Below are positions 26,401 to 33,471 of a stretch of DNA of 64,000 nt, piece after piece. The notes below the pieces were generated by a model that was given only the letters and a program-made list of their open reading frames with translations, had not been told where the DNA came from and ran no database searches. Positions within the stretch are counted from its first letter, which is position 1. The number at the start of each line of letters is the position of its first letter. This DNA is from Diadophis punctatus similis (lineage: Eukaryota > Chordata > Lepidosauria > Squamata > Dipsadidae). The translations under genes and the position numbers were made by a program. The DNA is taken from assembly GCA_023053685.1 (NCBI GenBank), contig JALIGW010000016.1:5712001-5776000 (forward strand). The letters run 5' to 3'.

Positions 26401-29400
26401 ACCCAAGTTTTTTTCAGTAGGAATTTTTTTCCCTATGTAATTTTTATTTAAAAAAAAAAAAAAACAAAAGAAAAATAGAAATTTTGAAAGAGAAAAGTAA
26501 GGAATGTAAAGAAAAAAGTACAAAGTGAAATAGAAAAGAGAAAGGAAGACAAGAAAAGAAGCTGCTGCAGTTACAAGTACATTTATATTTTATCCTCCTT
26601 TCTCTACGGTTAAAAGGCATAAGCTTTTGTGAGTAAGCTTATGCCTTTTAATAAAAACATTAGGCTGAAAAAGTGCTACTAAACTCTTGATTTTTGTCTA
26701 GCTCTCCTTTTATTTTATTTTATTTTTTAAATATTTTTTTATTTTTTTAATTAAATACACAAAACTATACAACAATACAACAGTGACATACATAACAACA
26801 AATAAACATTTTGGGCTTTTCTGTTTAGCCCCTAACTCCAATAAGCTATCCTCGGAACTTTACATAATTTAAGTTACTTTTTTTTTTACCATAATAAACA
26901 ACTATATCTGTATTATCTATATAGCCTTTTAAATCTATAGTCTAGCTCTCCTTTTAAGTGACTTAAATAATAATATTTAAAATAATATTCTTTGTTTTAG
27001 CGACTTGAGATAATAGCTCTCTGGACAGGTGAATAACGGGATAAAACCTTATTTCCCACCAAACACTCTAGAGCAGGGGTGTCAAACTGGCGGCCCGTGG
27101 GCCAAATGCTTCACACACAGGCCACGTCCACCCCAGCTCTGCGAAGGGGAAAAACGTCACAATAGGTCACGTGATGGCAATGTGATGCCACGAGTTTGAC
27201 ACCCGTGCTCTAGAGTATTGCCACAAGGGTCTCTGGCAGTAATAGATACTCTCTCTGGCTGTTCTTCACCAGGAAATAATCTTCCAATATTTATGTACAT
27301 AACAAACCATTCCACTGCCTTAAATGGAGGTGGGGAGGAGAGAGAAATGGACCTCCTGTCTTGTATCTCTTAATCTATTGATGATACTTAACATGGGTAA
27401 CATCTAGCTCTATAATTTTTCATTGGGGATGGGGGCAGGGGTGGGTTCTAACTTACCTCGCTGCCGGTTCACTTCCCCCCATGCCGCTTGCGCAGTGCCG
27501 AAAAATAGAAATAAAAAATTCAAAAAAAAAGCTGAAAACAAGATGGCGACGCATGCGCAGTGCCAAAAACTCGGCTTCTGCGCATGCGCAGAAGAAAAAA
27601 AACCTGGAAAAAAATCCAAAAAATAAAAAAATTCAAAAAAAAATATGGTGGCATCCACGGACCGGCACCGACAGAACTGGTTCTGTGATGTCATCATGAC
27701 ATCACCAGCGGCTTGCTACCAGTTCGGGCAAACCAGGAGGAACCCACCTCGATGTGGGGGAGTGGGGTGTGTTCCCTATTCTGGTAAGGGAAGATTTTGC
27801 TGCATTTGCTGACAGGGATTAAAAAAAGTGGCAAGCAGTTCAGGATTGGTGGTTATCATATTGGAGACTAAGCCATATAATAAAGATTAATAGAAGATGA
27901 ATTATTTCTCTATCTAACGTCATTCGTGGTGCTGATAAAGTTTGGTATCTCATTTTCATATTTTTTTAATGCTTTAGGGGCAAGACATCTTAGGCAAAAG
28001 CTCTGAATTAATCCACTCGGGAGAATTGACCAAAATCTCCAAACAAGGCAAGAGTCAGCAAAGAACGTTCTTTCTTTTTGACCATCAGCTTGTGTTCTGT
28101 AAGAAAGATTTATTGAGAAGGGACATGTTGTATTACAAAGGCCGGATGAACATGGACGAAATGGAGGTGGTAGATGTTGAGGATGGCAAAGACAAAGACT
28201 TCAATATCTCTGTAAAAAATGCGTTCAAAGTTGTAAATAATGCTACAGAAGAAGTTTACCTATTTTGTGGGAAAAAGCCAGGTGATAAAAAAAAGTGGCT
28301 GGAGGCTTGTGCAAATGAGCGGAGGCGAGTGCAAGAAGACAAAGAAATGGGTAAGCATTATCTTTTGCTAACTGAAATCACTAGAATTGGAAATTTGGAA
28401 TATTTTCCCATTGCAGTCTCTCCATTGCACTGGTCTTATAACCTACCTTCCTAAATCAGCTGATGTAGCCCAAATGTTGTGAGATTGCAGCATTGTGTAA
28501 AACTTCATGATTCTTTTATTTATTTAATTTGGCTATGATCAGATGCATTTGTGGTTAGAGTTGTTCCATTAATGGGCTTGAAGGATCCCCTTACTGATTT
28601 TTTTAAAAAAATTAAAGCCAAGATGCAATATTTTGTTTATTTCTGATGTGGTTTTGGTATCAGTGGATTCAAAAACTACTCAGAGTTGGGTGGTATATAC
28701 ATTTTATTTTAAATAATAAACAACTTTCAAATATAAATGTTATGTACTATTACGACTGAAAACAGCAGATCCAGATTCTCATTGAATAATTCCTTGTGAT
28801 TGCTACTTATCTACTTCATTTTGGTGGAACTGTTCTGGACTGACAAATCTGCATTATTCTGAATCAAACCATTTGTCCATTTCCTGAGTATTCTCTACAC
28901 TGAATGGCAGTGGCTTGTTTCTCTTTTTTTCAGAAGTTATGACATCCTTGTTGAGAATCGAAACTGAGCTTTTCTGTGTGTAAAGTTTGTGCTCTGTTAT
29001 TAAAAACTGTGATGTGTTTCACAAGAGACATGTGTCTCTTCTTTTGAAATTAGATCCATTGGCTAATTGTTACTCAATTATGCTTTTTATTGAACTTTGC
29101 TTTAGAATAGAATAGAATAGAATAGAATTTTATTGGCCAAGTGTGATTGGACACACAAGGAATTTGTCTTGGTGCATATGCTCTCAGTGTACATAAAAGA
29201 AAAGATACGTTCGTCAAGAATCATAAGGTACAACACTTAATGATAGTCCGAGTACAAATAAGCAATCAAATCACATTAGGAACAAGTCAATGTAAATCGT
29301 AAGGATACAAGCAACAAAGTTACAGTCATGCAGTCATTTGTGGGAGGAGATGGGTGATGGGAACGATGAGAAGATTAATAGTAGTGCAGACTTAGTAAAT

Positions 29401-31521
29401 AGTTTGACAGTGTTGTGGAAATTATTTGTTTAGCAGAGTGATGGCGTTCGGGGGAAAACTGTTCTGGTGTGCAGTGCTCTATAGCGTCATTTTGAGGGTA
29501 GGAGTTGAAGCAGTTTGTGTCCAGGATGTGAGGTGTCTGTAAATATTTTCACAGCCCTCTTTAACAACATATTACACTCTGGTTCTTGAAACAGCATTGA
29601 AATTTGTATCATTTATCCTTCAAATGTAGGAATGGAAATCTCAGAAAACCAAAAGAAGCAAGCAATGCAAAATGCACGGAAGTCAAGACAAGGGAAAATG
29701 AAAGGTGACTATTTAAGCATAATCCCCCCCCAATGACCAAAGACTGTTTCCCTCAACATACATTTCCTTTCAGATGAATAATGGTGTTTTCTTGGGAGTT
29801 AAATGTATACAGAGGTGACACATAGACCAGGCAATATAGATCCAAGGGGTTAAATTTTCCTATGCTTTACTAGCTGGATATTGGCAAGATATGACTGCTG
29901 GTTGTTAATCCATATATATCTTTATGTTCATAAGTACATGTCTGTAGATACAGGGGGTACCTAGTAGTAGACCAGGATAATGAACCATGTGCTGAACTAT
30001 GACTCCCAGAACCCATTCATTGTATTAGTTAATATGCTTCATTTTCTAGGTTTACACAATAATTTAGCCATAAATTAGTGGGCTCTATTTGCATAATACT
30101 TTACACACAAAAGAAATTAACAATGGTTAAACAACTTCTATGAATACATTATCTCTTTAGAAATTGTTTAACCATTGTTAATTTCTTTTGCGTGGAAAGA
30201 ATTATGCAAATTGAGCACAATATTTTATGGCTAAAGTATTGTCTAAACCTAGAAAATGAAGCATTATTAACTAATATAGTAAGTGGGTTCTGGGAGTCAT
30301 AGTTTAGCACACGGTTCATTATCCTGTTCTACTAGGTACCCCCTGTATCTACAGGCATGTACTTAACAAAATAATGTTGGTTAAGCATGTTGTTTCAGCC
30401 TCTTTTTGGATCCTGCTCTCTGAATCAGCCAGGTGTGTAGTTCCAGGAAACCTAGAGTATCACAGCAATGGTGTCTCAAAAAACATACTATCTGAGGTAG
30501 GAGAAGGACTGCTGCTTGAATAGAAAAGAAGGCCTCCCAGTTTCCCTTCTTCTGTTGCCCCATTGCCTCACCAACTCTTTGACATCTTTTTCTCCGTCTG
30601 TTGTATACTCCCATTCTTAACATTAGAATAGAATGGAATAACAGAGTTGGAAGGGACCTTGGAGGTCTTCTAGTCCAACCCCCTGCTTAGGCAGGAAACT
30701 CTACACCACTTCAGACAAATTGTTACCCAATCTCTTATTTAAAACTTCCATTGATGGAGCATTTACAACTTCTTGAGGGAAGTTGTTCCACGGATTAATT
30801 GTTCTAACTGTCAGGAAATTTCTCCTTAGTTCTAAGTTGCTTCTCTCTTTGTTTAGTTTCCACCCATAGCTTCTTCTCCTGCCCTCAGGTGCTTTGGAGA
30901 ATAGCTTGACTCTCTCTACTTTGTGGCAGCCCCTGAGATATTGAAACATTGCTATCATGTCGTCCCTAGTCCTTCTTTTCATCAAACTAGACATACCCAG
31001 TTCCTGCAACTGTTCTTTATATGTTTTAGCCTCCAGTCCCTAACATCTTTGTTGCTTCGTTGTTGTTTATTGCTGGTTCTGTTTGGGTCTTCAGTGTGAA
31101 ACATTGCGAAATGGTCACTTAGGCAGCAAATTACTTAGGCAGTTTAAGCATAATGAGTCAACTGTTGTGGACAGCAAAGGGATTGGCTCCAATTTACCAC
31201 GCATCCTGTTCAGTCCAAGAATTTTGCCTAATGGTGAGACTGACCCTGGCCTCAGATTCCTATTCCCTGTTGTATATCAAAAAGTGTCATGTGAACAGCT
31301 CCTGAATGATAATCTTTGGATACTGTTTTCCTTCTACAGGTGTCAGTTATAATGGATGCCCAGTGCCATCACTACACCAAAGTTTGCATCCTATCCATCA
31401 GCGTCATGTTACAGTGCCCACTAGTATTCCACAGCAGCAGGTGTTCGCCCTAGCAGAACCAAAGCGGAAACCGTCCCTTTTCTGGAACACTTTTAACAAA
31501 CTGACACCATTTAAGAAATGA
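991..31521 (+). CDS. SPATA13: SPATA13 (ASEF2) Rho-family GEF, 3' ten coding exons
   Basis: Joined exons 991-1135, 13484-13620, 13768-13947, 17386-17571, 18865-19044, 20016-20248, 24565-24694, 27978-28350, 29630-29704 and 31340-31521 give one uninterrupted frame of 606 codons plus stop. Every junction is GT-AG and the phases match. Numbering codons from 991, the order is an APC-binding-type acidic region (1-94), SH3 (about 103-154), DH (about 196-385), PH (about 398-515) and a basic tail ending FNKLTPFKK. The family (ASEF/ASEF2) activates Rac1 and Cdc42 at the cell periphery. Binding of APC to the N-terminal region relieves SH3-mediated autoinhibition and promotes migration. ARHGEF4 (ASEF) is the closest alternative, but the downstream C1QTNF9 and MIPEP neighbours fix the call as SPATA13. 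The large 5' exon(s) and promoter lie upstream of the window. Confidence 0.95.
2434..2460. repeat. (CCTG)n microsatellite
   Basis: Short run of about six CCTG/CTGC units inside the Penelope-like remnant. Confidence 0.85.
2749..3130. mobile_element. Non-autonomous hAT element, 'GTGATGGCGAAC' family, copy 2
   Basis: TIRs CAGTGATGGCGAAC and GTTCGCCATCACGG, with perfect 8-bp duplication ATCTAGAG at 2741-2748 and 3131-3138. Inserted in the Penelope-like remnant. Confidence 0.92.
3748..4147. mobile_element. Mariner-type MITE, 'CAGGTAGTC' family, complete copy
   Basis: Ends CAGGTAGTCTTCGACTTAC and GGACTACCTG are inverted repeats flanked by TA on both sides, the target of Tc1/mariner elements. Interior is non-coding. 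Other copies: 12540, 12846, 15900, 37628, 46560. Confidence 0.82.
4290..4400 (-). mobile_element. L2-like LINE 3' tail with (TTTA)n
   Basis: A (TTTA)n run (4297-4345) followed by the antisense 3' end motif of L2-like elements, as at 20543, 52795 and 62470. Confidence 0.55.
4464..5030. mobile_element. DNA transposon with 'CCGTATTTTT' ends and internal tandem repeat
   Basis: The ends CCGTATTTTTCGGGCTATAA and the complement of the right end (CCGCATTTTTGGAGTATAAG) are inverted repeats, both followed by GACGCACC, and both flanked by TA. The interior holds five 35-base tandem units and inverted copies (see separate entry). No coding capacity. Superfamily not assigned. Confidence 0.75.
4646..4830. 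repeat. 35-bp minisatellite inside the DNA transposon
   Basis: Units start at 4646, 4681, 4716, 4751 and 4786, each beginning CAGCCTGTGAAACCT, with a truncated sixth at 4821. Inverted partial copies lie at about 4850-4940. Confidence 0.9.
5988..6098. repeat. (CTCTC)n / (CCCTC)n pentanucleotide microsatellite
   Basis: About 15 CTCTC units followed by about six CCCTC units, intronic in SPATA13. Confidence 0.95.
7218..7366. mobile_element. Fragment of a CG-rich hAT-like MITE
   Basis: GCGCATGCG motifs, then GCACCGGTATCGGTAAG and CCGCCCCTGG resemble one end of the family at 57263-57602. The opposite end and a target duplication were not found. Confidence 0.45.
7367..8489. other. Unassigned intronic sequence, purine-rich
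   Basis: A purine-rich stretch (about 7370-7640) and further AT-rich sequence up to the L3 LINE. The short ORF at 8113-8367 has no recognisable match. It may be old retroelement 5' sequence, but I cannot show that. Confidence 0.3.
8490..9186 (+). mobile_element. L3/CR1-type snake LINE 3' part, RT C-terminus intact
   Basis: The ORF 8506-8886 encodes the end of a reverse transcriptase ([73 protein letters not shown]). It is followed by a 300-base 3' UTR and ATTCT repeats. Reverse copies at 29105-29575 and 63575-63800. Family name inferred. Confidence 0.8.
9187..9253. repeat. (ATTCT)n / (ATTCC)n array at LINE 3' end
   Basis: Pentanucleotide tail immediately after the LINE's AATAAAAAAATCTAAT end, the pattern of LINE-seeded microsatellites known from snakes. 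Confidence 0.9.
9550..9788 (-). mobile_element. tRNA-derived SINE (GAGCCGAGGTGG family)
   Basis: Antisense copy with (TAGCAA) tail repeats, an AAGCGGTTTACAGAG 3' domain, and a tRNA-like head ending CACCTCAGCTC. Same family as 14404, 14681, 22700, 38027 and 46275. Confidence 0.85.
9790..11620. other. SPATA13 intron, no feature recognised
   Basis: AT-rich single-copy-looking sequence. No exon-like frame with splice signals and no repeat family that I recognise. Confidence 0.5.
11621..11903 (+). mobile_element. tRNA-derived SINE, second squamate family
   Basis: tRNA-like head GAGAGCCAGTTTGGCGTAAT with B-box-like GTGAGTTCTAGTCCC, a CAGCCCAACTCA body and an A/T-rich tail ending AAATAAATAAAG. Related antisense copies near 39415, 52925 and 55795. 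Confidence 0.75.
12096..12535 (-). mobile_element. CR1 LINE 3' end, split by hAT copy 3
   Basis: Antisense CR1 end (AGAGTTGGAAGGGACCTTGG, TCTAGTCCAACC) continues after 12518 with CATTTCAGACAAATGG, exactly as in the unbroken CR1 copies. Confidence 0.82.
12167..12509. mobile_element. Non-autonomous hAT element, 'GTGATGGCGAAC' family, copy 3
   Basis: Inverted ends CCGTGATGGCGAAC / GTTCGCCATCACTG with perfect 8-bp duplication CCCTATAC at 12159-12166 and 12510-12517. Contains an NRF1-like palindrome at 12400-12411. Confidence 0.92.
12540..12706. mobile_element. Mariner-type MITE, right half
   Basis: The right-hand end (AGTTGAGGACTACCTG followed by TA) and about 160 bases of body; the left part is missing. 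Confidence 0.7.
12846..13422. mobile_element. Mariner-type MITE carrying a nested hAT element
   Basis: Left end GGTAGTCCTCGGCTTAC, right end GTCAAGGACTACCTG then TA. The body is interrupted at 13213-13400 by a second element. Confidence 0.82.
13213..13400. mobile_element. hAT-type MITE, 'GTTCCCT' family, nested
   Basis: Inverted ends CAATGTTCCCT and AGGGAACAGTG, with 8-bp flanks GTCGTAAG and GTCATAAG (one mismatch). The interior has repeated GCGCGGC and a self-similar half (about 13230-13280 versus 13315-13380). Confidence 0.82.
13484..13620 (+). CDS. SPATA13: SPATA13 coding exon 2 of 10 (acidic APC-binding region)
   Basis: The acceptor is CCCGCCAG and the donor GAG|GTAAAT. The peptide contains [15 protein letters not shown] and [16 protein letters not shown], an acidic tyrosine-rich block characteristic of the ABR of ASEF proteins. 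Its acceptor lies only about 60 bases after a mariner-type MITE (12846-13422), so the 12.3-kb intron ends in transposon sequence. Confidence 0.95.
13768..13947 (+). CDS. SPATA13: SPATA13 coding exon 3 of 10 (SH3 domain)
   Basis: 60 codons in phase 0, between ATTGCAG and AGA|GTAAGTG. It carries a whole SH3 domain: the ALWD (ALYD-type) motif, the acidic RT loop DDQEL, the tandem tryptophans in KDWWWG, and the terminal AWFPASFVR strand. In ASEF proteins this SH3 packs against the DH domain to hold the GEF inactive until APC binds. Confidence 0.97.
14341..14400 (+). mobile_element. SINE fragment
   Basis: TCTCACCGGCTCAAAGTTGA through CTTCTGAGGTCGGTAAAATG, the middle of the GAGCCGAGGTGG SINE family. 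Confidence 0.65.
14404..14647 (+). mobile_element. tRNA-derived SINE (GAGCCGAGGTGG family)
   Basis: Head GCCTCGGTGGTGCAGTGG with A-box, GTTCGAATCTCACC B-box, and 3' domain AAACCGTTTAGAGAGGGCTG, ending GTGCTATTGCTA. Confidence 0.87.
14681..14905 (-). mobile_element. tRNA-derived SINE, opposite orientation
   Basis: Antisense copy of the same family only about 35 bases after the previous one, making an inverted SINE pair. Confidence 0.85.
15180..15505. mobile_element. Old L2-like LINE remnant
   Basis: Segments such as AGAAGCCAGTGCAGCTCACA and GCATTCTGGATCAATTACAG are typical of degraded L2-type 3' regions. No ORF is left. Confidence 0.5.
15900..16236. mobile_element. Mariner-type MITE, 'CAGGTAGTC' family
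   Basis: Ends CAGATAGTCCTTGACTTAC and GTCGAGGACCACCTG are inverted repeats flanked by TA. Confidence 0.78.
16428..16576. repeat. Compound microsatellite (CTGT)n (CTAT)n (TC)n (AC)n
   Basis: Four adjacent simple repeats; the CA part is about 27 units at 16525-16576. Confidence 0.95.
16640..17385. other. SPATA13 intron, no feature recognised
   Basis: AT-rich sequence up to the exon 4 acceptor. No repeat or RNA gene seen. Confidence 0.5.
17386..17571 (+). CDS. SPATA13: SPATA13 coding exon 4 of 10 (SH3-DH linker and start of DH)
   Basis: 62 codons in phase 0, with acceptor CATTCCAG and donor GAG|GTAAAA. After an acidic linker ([15 protein letters not shown]) comes [19 protein letters not shown], which matches DH conserved region 1 and marks the start of the exchange-factor fold. 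Confidence 0.96.
17572..18864. other. SPATA13 intron, no feature recognised
   Basis: No repeat family or exon-like frame identified between the two DH exons. Confidence 0.5.
18865..19044 (+). CDS. SPATA13: SPATA13 coding exon 5 of 10 (DH domain)
   Basis: 60 codons in phase 0, between TTTCTTAG and CAT|GTAAGT. It encodes [20 protein letters not shown] then [20 protein letters not shown], the second part of the DH helical bundle (the 'IF.NI..IY..H..FL' motif), ending EIGSCFLQH. Confidence 0.96.
19293..19596. mobile_element. hAT-like MITE, 'GGTGGGTT' family
   Basis: Left end CAAAGGTGGGTTGC, right end CACACCCCTC, with perfect 8-bp duplication TATACCAG at 19285-19292 and 19597-19604. CpG-rich interior with GGTTCGGACCGGTTC. 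Confidence 0.85.
20016..20248 (+). CDS. SPATA13: SPATA13 coding exon 6 of 10 (DH domain, CR3)
   Basis: 233 bases with acceptor GCTTTTAG and donor CAG|GTAAGG. It encodes [20 protein letters not shown] and the DH signature [20 protein letters not shown] (codons about 330-349 of the window protein), the helix that contacts Rho GTPases. It ends two bases into a Ser codon. Confidence 0.97.
20412..20452. repeat. (CA)n microsatellite
   Basis: About 20 CA units. Confidence 0.97.
20543..20998 (-). mobile_element. L2-type LINE 3' part with open RT C-terminus
   Basis: Reverse frame 20698-20991 reads [18 protein letters not shown], then [18 protein letters not shown], hallmarks of the L2 RT C-terminus, with no stop. 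The 3' tail at 20543-20600 is GCCGCCCAACTCCCATAGGA-like. Confidence 0.8.
21000..22005. other. SPATA13 intron with traces of a palindromic MITE
   Basis: Two opposite fragments, ACTTACAACTCCCAGAAT (about 21427) and GCTGGGAGTTGTAGCTACT (about 21561), resemble the palindromic MITE at 26172. Otherwise unremarkable. Confidence 0.4.
22006..22160 (+). mobile_element. tRNA-derived SINE with CR1-like tail
   Basis: tRNA head CTGTGGCCTAGAGGTGGAGC with B-box GTGAGTTCGATCC, joined to the CR1 3' end (TCTCCTGCTTGGGCAGGGGG, then CAAGGTCCCTTCCAACTC). Confidence 0.8.
22636..22692. repeat. Short inverted repeat of the 'GGGTGTCA' MITE family
   Basis: AAATCACGGGTGTCA is repeated inverted as TGACACCCGTGATTT around 25 central bases. 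It looks like an internal deletion of the family at 27074 and 55442; a second end (CAGTTTGACACCTG) occurs near 22960. Confidence 0.6.
22700..22885 (+). mobile_element. tRNA-derived SINE, 5'-truncated
   Basis: From the B-box region (TTCAAATCTCACCGGCTCAA) to AAGCGGTATATAAGTC and GTGCTATTGCTA. Confidence 0.82.
22970..24086. other. SPATA13 intron, no feature recognised
   Basis: No repeat or exon seen apart from a C-run near 23270. Confidence 0.45.
24087..24484. repeat. Fold-back element with about 100-bp arms, upstream of SPATA13 exon 7
   Basis: TCCCAAGGTGCTTTTTCAGG at the left is matched inverted by CCTGAAAAAGCACCTTTGGG at the right. The similarity continues through GCAACTGGACTTTCTTGTT and GCTTCTCATCC. 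The type of motif (ATGAGAAGCAAAACGTCTTC) is common in Penelope-type 3' ends; that affiliation is inference. A partial copy lies at 40465-40512. Confidence 0.75.
24565..24694 (+). CDS. SPATA13: SPATA13 coding exon 7 of 10 (end of DH)
   Basis: 130 bases with acceptor TTTGACAG and donor GAG|GTGAGT. It encodes [20 protein letters not shown] and then [20 protein letters not shown], the last DH helix leading to the PH domain. The exon sits between a fold-back repeat ending 80 bases upstream (24087-24484) and a CR1 LINE starting about 110 bases downstream. Confidence 0.96.
24805..25425 (-). mobile_element. CR1-type LINE, 3' part
   Basis: The reverse strand encodes an RT C-terminus in pieces: [20 protein letters not shown], then [20 protein letters not shown] and [16 protein letters not shown]. 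The 3' end with AAATAAATAAATA is at 24805, and the same 3' end is next to C1QTNF9 (48278). Confidence 0.82.
26172..26307. mobile_element. Palindromic hAT-type MITE
   Basis: Nearly perfect fold-back: CTTGAAGATGTCTGGACTTC and its complement at the other end, with ACTCCCAGAATTCCCCAGCC in both arms. 8-bp flanks ATTTAGGG / ATTTAGTG, one mismatch. Confidence 0.88.
26700..26950. mobile_element. Possible LINE 3' tail (AT-rich)
   Basis: TTTAATTAAATACACAAAAC followed by TATACAACAATACAACAGTG looks like a degenerate L1-type 3' end; the family is unclear. Confidence 0.3.
27074..27207. mobile_element. hAT-type MITE, 'GGGGTGTCAAAC' family
   Basis: Ends CAGGGGTGTCAAACT and AGTTTGACACCCGTG, perfect 8-bp duplication CTCTAGAG at 27066-27073 and 27208-27215. 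Confidence 0.92.
27436..27750. mobile_element. hAT-like MITE, 'GGTGGGTT' family
   Basis: Ends CAGGGGTGGGTTCTAAC and GGAACCCACCTC; flanks GATGGGGG / GATGTGGG, one mismatch. Holds an NRF1-like site at 27579-27590. Confidence 0.85.
27978..28350 (+). CDS. SPATA13: SPATA13 coding exon 8 of 10 (PH domain)
   Basis: 373 bases, acceptor GCTTTAG, donor ATGG|GTAAGC. It encodes almost the whole PH domain: the [11 protein letters not shown] first strand, [61 protein letters not shown] and the C-terminal helix [17 protein letters not shown] with its conserved Trp. It is the largest SPATA13 exon in the window. Confidence 0.97.
28351..29104. other. SPATA13 intron, no feature recognised
   Basis: AT-rich and unremarkable between the PH exon and the L3 LINE. 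Confidence 0.45.
29105..29575 (-). mobile_element. L3/CR1-type snake LINE 3' end with (AATAG)n
   Basis: Antisense copy of the element at 8490-9253: (AATAG)n, then ATTTTATTGGCCAAGTGTGA and ACATAAAAGAAAAGATACGT. Confidence 0.88.
29630..29704 (+). CDS. SPATA13: SPATA13 coding exon 9 of 10 (post-PH basic linker)
   Basis: A 75-base exon between AAATGTAG and AAAG|GTGACT. It encodes [20 protein letters not shown] then GKMK, a basic, probably helical linker after the PH domain. Both flanking codons are split Gly codons, so the exon could be skipped without a frame change; nothing in the sequence shows that it is. Confidence 0.92.
29932..30364. repeat. Large fold-back (about 200-bp arms) in the last SPATA13 intron
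   Basis: Left arm 29932-30134 starts AAGTACATGTCTGTAGATAC; the right arm 30164-30364 is its inverted copy, ending GTATCTACAGGCATGTACTT. The loop is about 29 bases. Arms match along their whole length with scattered differences. No transposase; origin not known. Confidence 0.9.
30627..31041 (-). mobile_element. CR1 LINE 3' end with open RT C-terminus
   Basis: Reverse frame 30701-31009 reads [36 protein letters not shown] and [16 protein letters not shown], the typical CR1 C-terminus, without stops. Confidence 0.88.
31340..31521 (+). CDS. SPATA13: SPATA13 last coding exon (C-terminal tail)
   Basis: Acceptor TTCTACAG, then [20 protein letters not shown] and a Gln/Val-rich segment ending [17 protein letters not shown] and TGA at 31519-31521. 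In ASEF2 the C-terminal tail takes part in autoinhibition together with the ABR-SH3 module. The terminus LTPFKK is followed by unique sequence, consistent with the normal end of the protein. Confidence 0.95.
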
Positions 31522-33470
31522 ACAGCCCAACATCCATGACCTGAGAGGCCATCCGGAAAAGGGGAACAATTTGCCAGCAAAGCTTTTGTTGGTCCGGTTG
31601 GAAAACCTGGAGATTCTGCCCTGGAGAGAAGATATGGGCTGATTTTTGATTTTCCACCATAACTTTTGTTGAACAACATGAAGAAGACGTGGTTTATTGA
31701 AGGAGATCGTGAATGATGTGAAATGGATGTGGTCCTGGATCAATAAACAGACTGATGGGAGAGTTGCCACTTGACCACAACAGCAGATTGCTGCTTTCTC
31801 AAAAAATGCCATGTGCATATGTCGCCCTTGTACCAAAGGAATGGTTCAAAACTTTTAAGTCATTTTGACAGGCTTAATAGTGAATGGATTGGCCAAATTT
31901 AAAAACAGGAAGGATAGCTTCTCCGTCTTTATGCAGAATTTGGCAAAGGGTGTTTTCATCCTTCCTATGGCTCTTACATCATCAAGTTTTTGGTACTGAG
32001 AAAACTGCTTAGTTCTTCCTATTTGTCTTTGTTTGCTGTGTTCTTCTGTTAAATGAGACTTAGACATCCTCCAAGGCATATTCATGGCAAAAGGAAGAAA
32101 ATGTGAAATCGGTGTCATAAATATATGAACATGTATTTTTATATGAAGAAAGTCCTCCTTGGACTCAGGGTGGAGTCTTACCAAAAATGGTATTTTGCTG
32201 TATGCATTTCTATTCATCAAGAAATGGATTTCATTTTGCTATCTCTGGCTCTTGAGTCCATGAAAACTGCATCATTGGTTTCCAGTGTGCCTGCTTGTAC
32301 TTTATGAAAAAAATGAAAGTATTTCTTTTTAAATTTTAGGAGTGCCTTAAATGGCACCAATGCGACTATACAAAGATAAGGATATGAAAAAGCAACCTGA
32401 GAGAGCTTTTACTCAATCCCATAAATGTACTCATTCCATCTGGGTTTCTTACAAAAAATGACTTTAAACAAGTTCCAACATGACCTTTTTATGTGGTTGG
32501 TCTTATGTGCATCAGATAAGCCAGAAGAGGTTTAGCAATTATTTCTTTGGCATTATGTTAAGAGTATCCAACACTAGGACCATCTGGTGACGTTAGAAAT
32601 GAATTTTGATTAAACCTGGTTAGAAACATGGCCTATTTATAGACTATTAAAATGATATGTCCTTGTTTTGATTTGGTTTGTTCTCTTCTGTCAAATGAAA
32701 TTGTTTTTTAACACGGGGTTGCTAAAAATATCCTCCTTCGAGACAACTGCCATAAATTAGGGTTTATGGCATGCTCTTGGTCACCCTCTCTGTTGTAGTC
32801 TTACATTTCTAATGCTTATAGTAAAACACTGGATCTTGAAAATAGGGTGGGTATGTAATTAGCACTAAGCCATAACGGATATGTTCAATTTAGTATGTTA
32901 CAGTAACCCAGGCTCTGCAGTTTGTAAACCGTGGCTCATGCCTCTGTCTGTTGAGCATACCCAGCCAATTCTGATTTAAACCATGGTTTAAACAAACCAT
33001 GGTTAACAAAACTACAGCTCAGAGTAATGCATAAGCAACTTATGACAACAAAAACAAATTCAGGGATTTTTATATTATTTTTGTTGCAAAGGTTGGGGGG
33101 TTGGGGGAGGGTTCTTTTAAAAAAAAAGTATCAGCCATTCCTAAATAGGTTGGACTTCAATTTCTTAGGCAGCTTGACCCAAAAGAAAGACTAAACTGTA
33201 TGAAGAACTATGGTTTCAACTAGGTAAGCTAAAATGTAAAACACATATTTGAGTCCATTCCTCAATAGAAGATTAGAAAGTAAACCATTTTGATTTCATC
33301 GTAATTTACTTCTGAGCAGATATAGCTAGGAGAGGTTGCCATCCAGCTAAACTGCAATACTTTGCAGTCTCTACTTCAACAGACATGCTTCAGTATTAAA
33401 GACTGAACTTAGGGAGATTCAGTAGTTCTAAAGTTTGACTTCATTGTGCCGTCGTATGTACGGTACATAT
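31522..33470 (+). other. SPATA13: Probable proximal 3' UTR of SPATA13
   Basis: About 1.95 kb after the stop codon with no long ORF and no recognisable repeat. An AATAAA at 31742-31747 is a candidate early poly(A) signal. The extent is inferred; RNA reads would be needed to place the end. Confidence 0.5.
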
Positions 33471-33471
33471 A

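Noticed and set aside
991..31521. ARHGEF4 (ASEF) as identity of the GEF
   Set aside because: Domain order is the same, but the C1QTNF9 and MIPEP neighbours and the basic C-terminal tail favour SPATA13.
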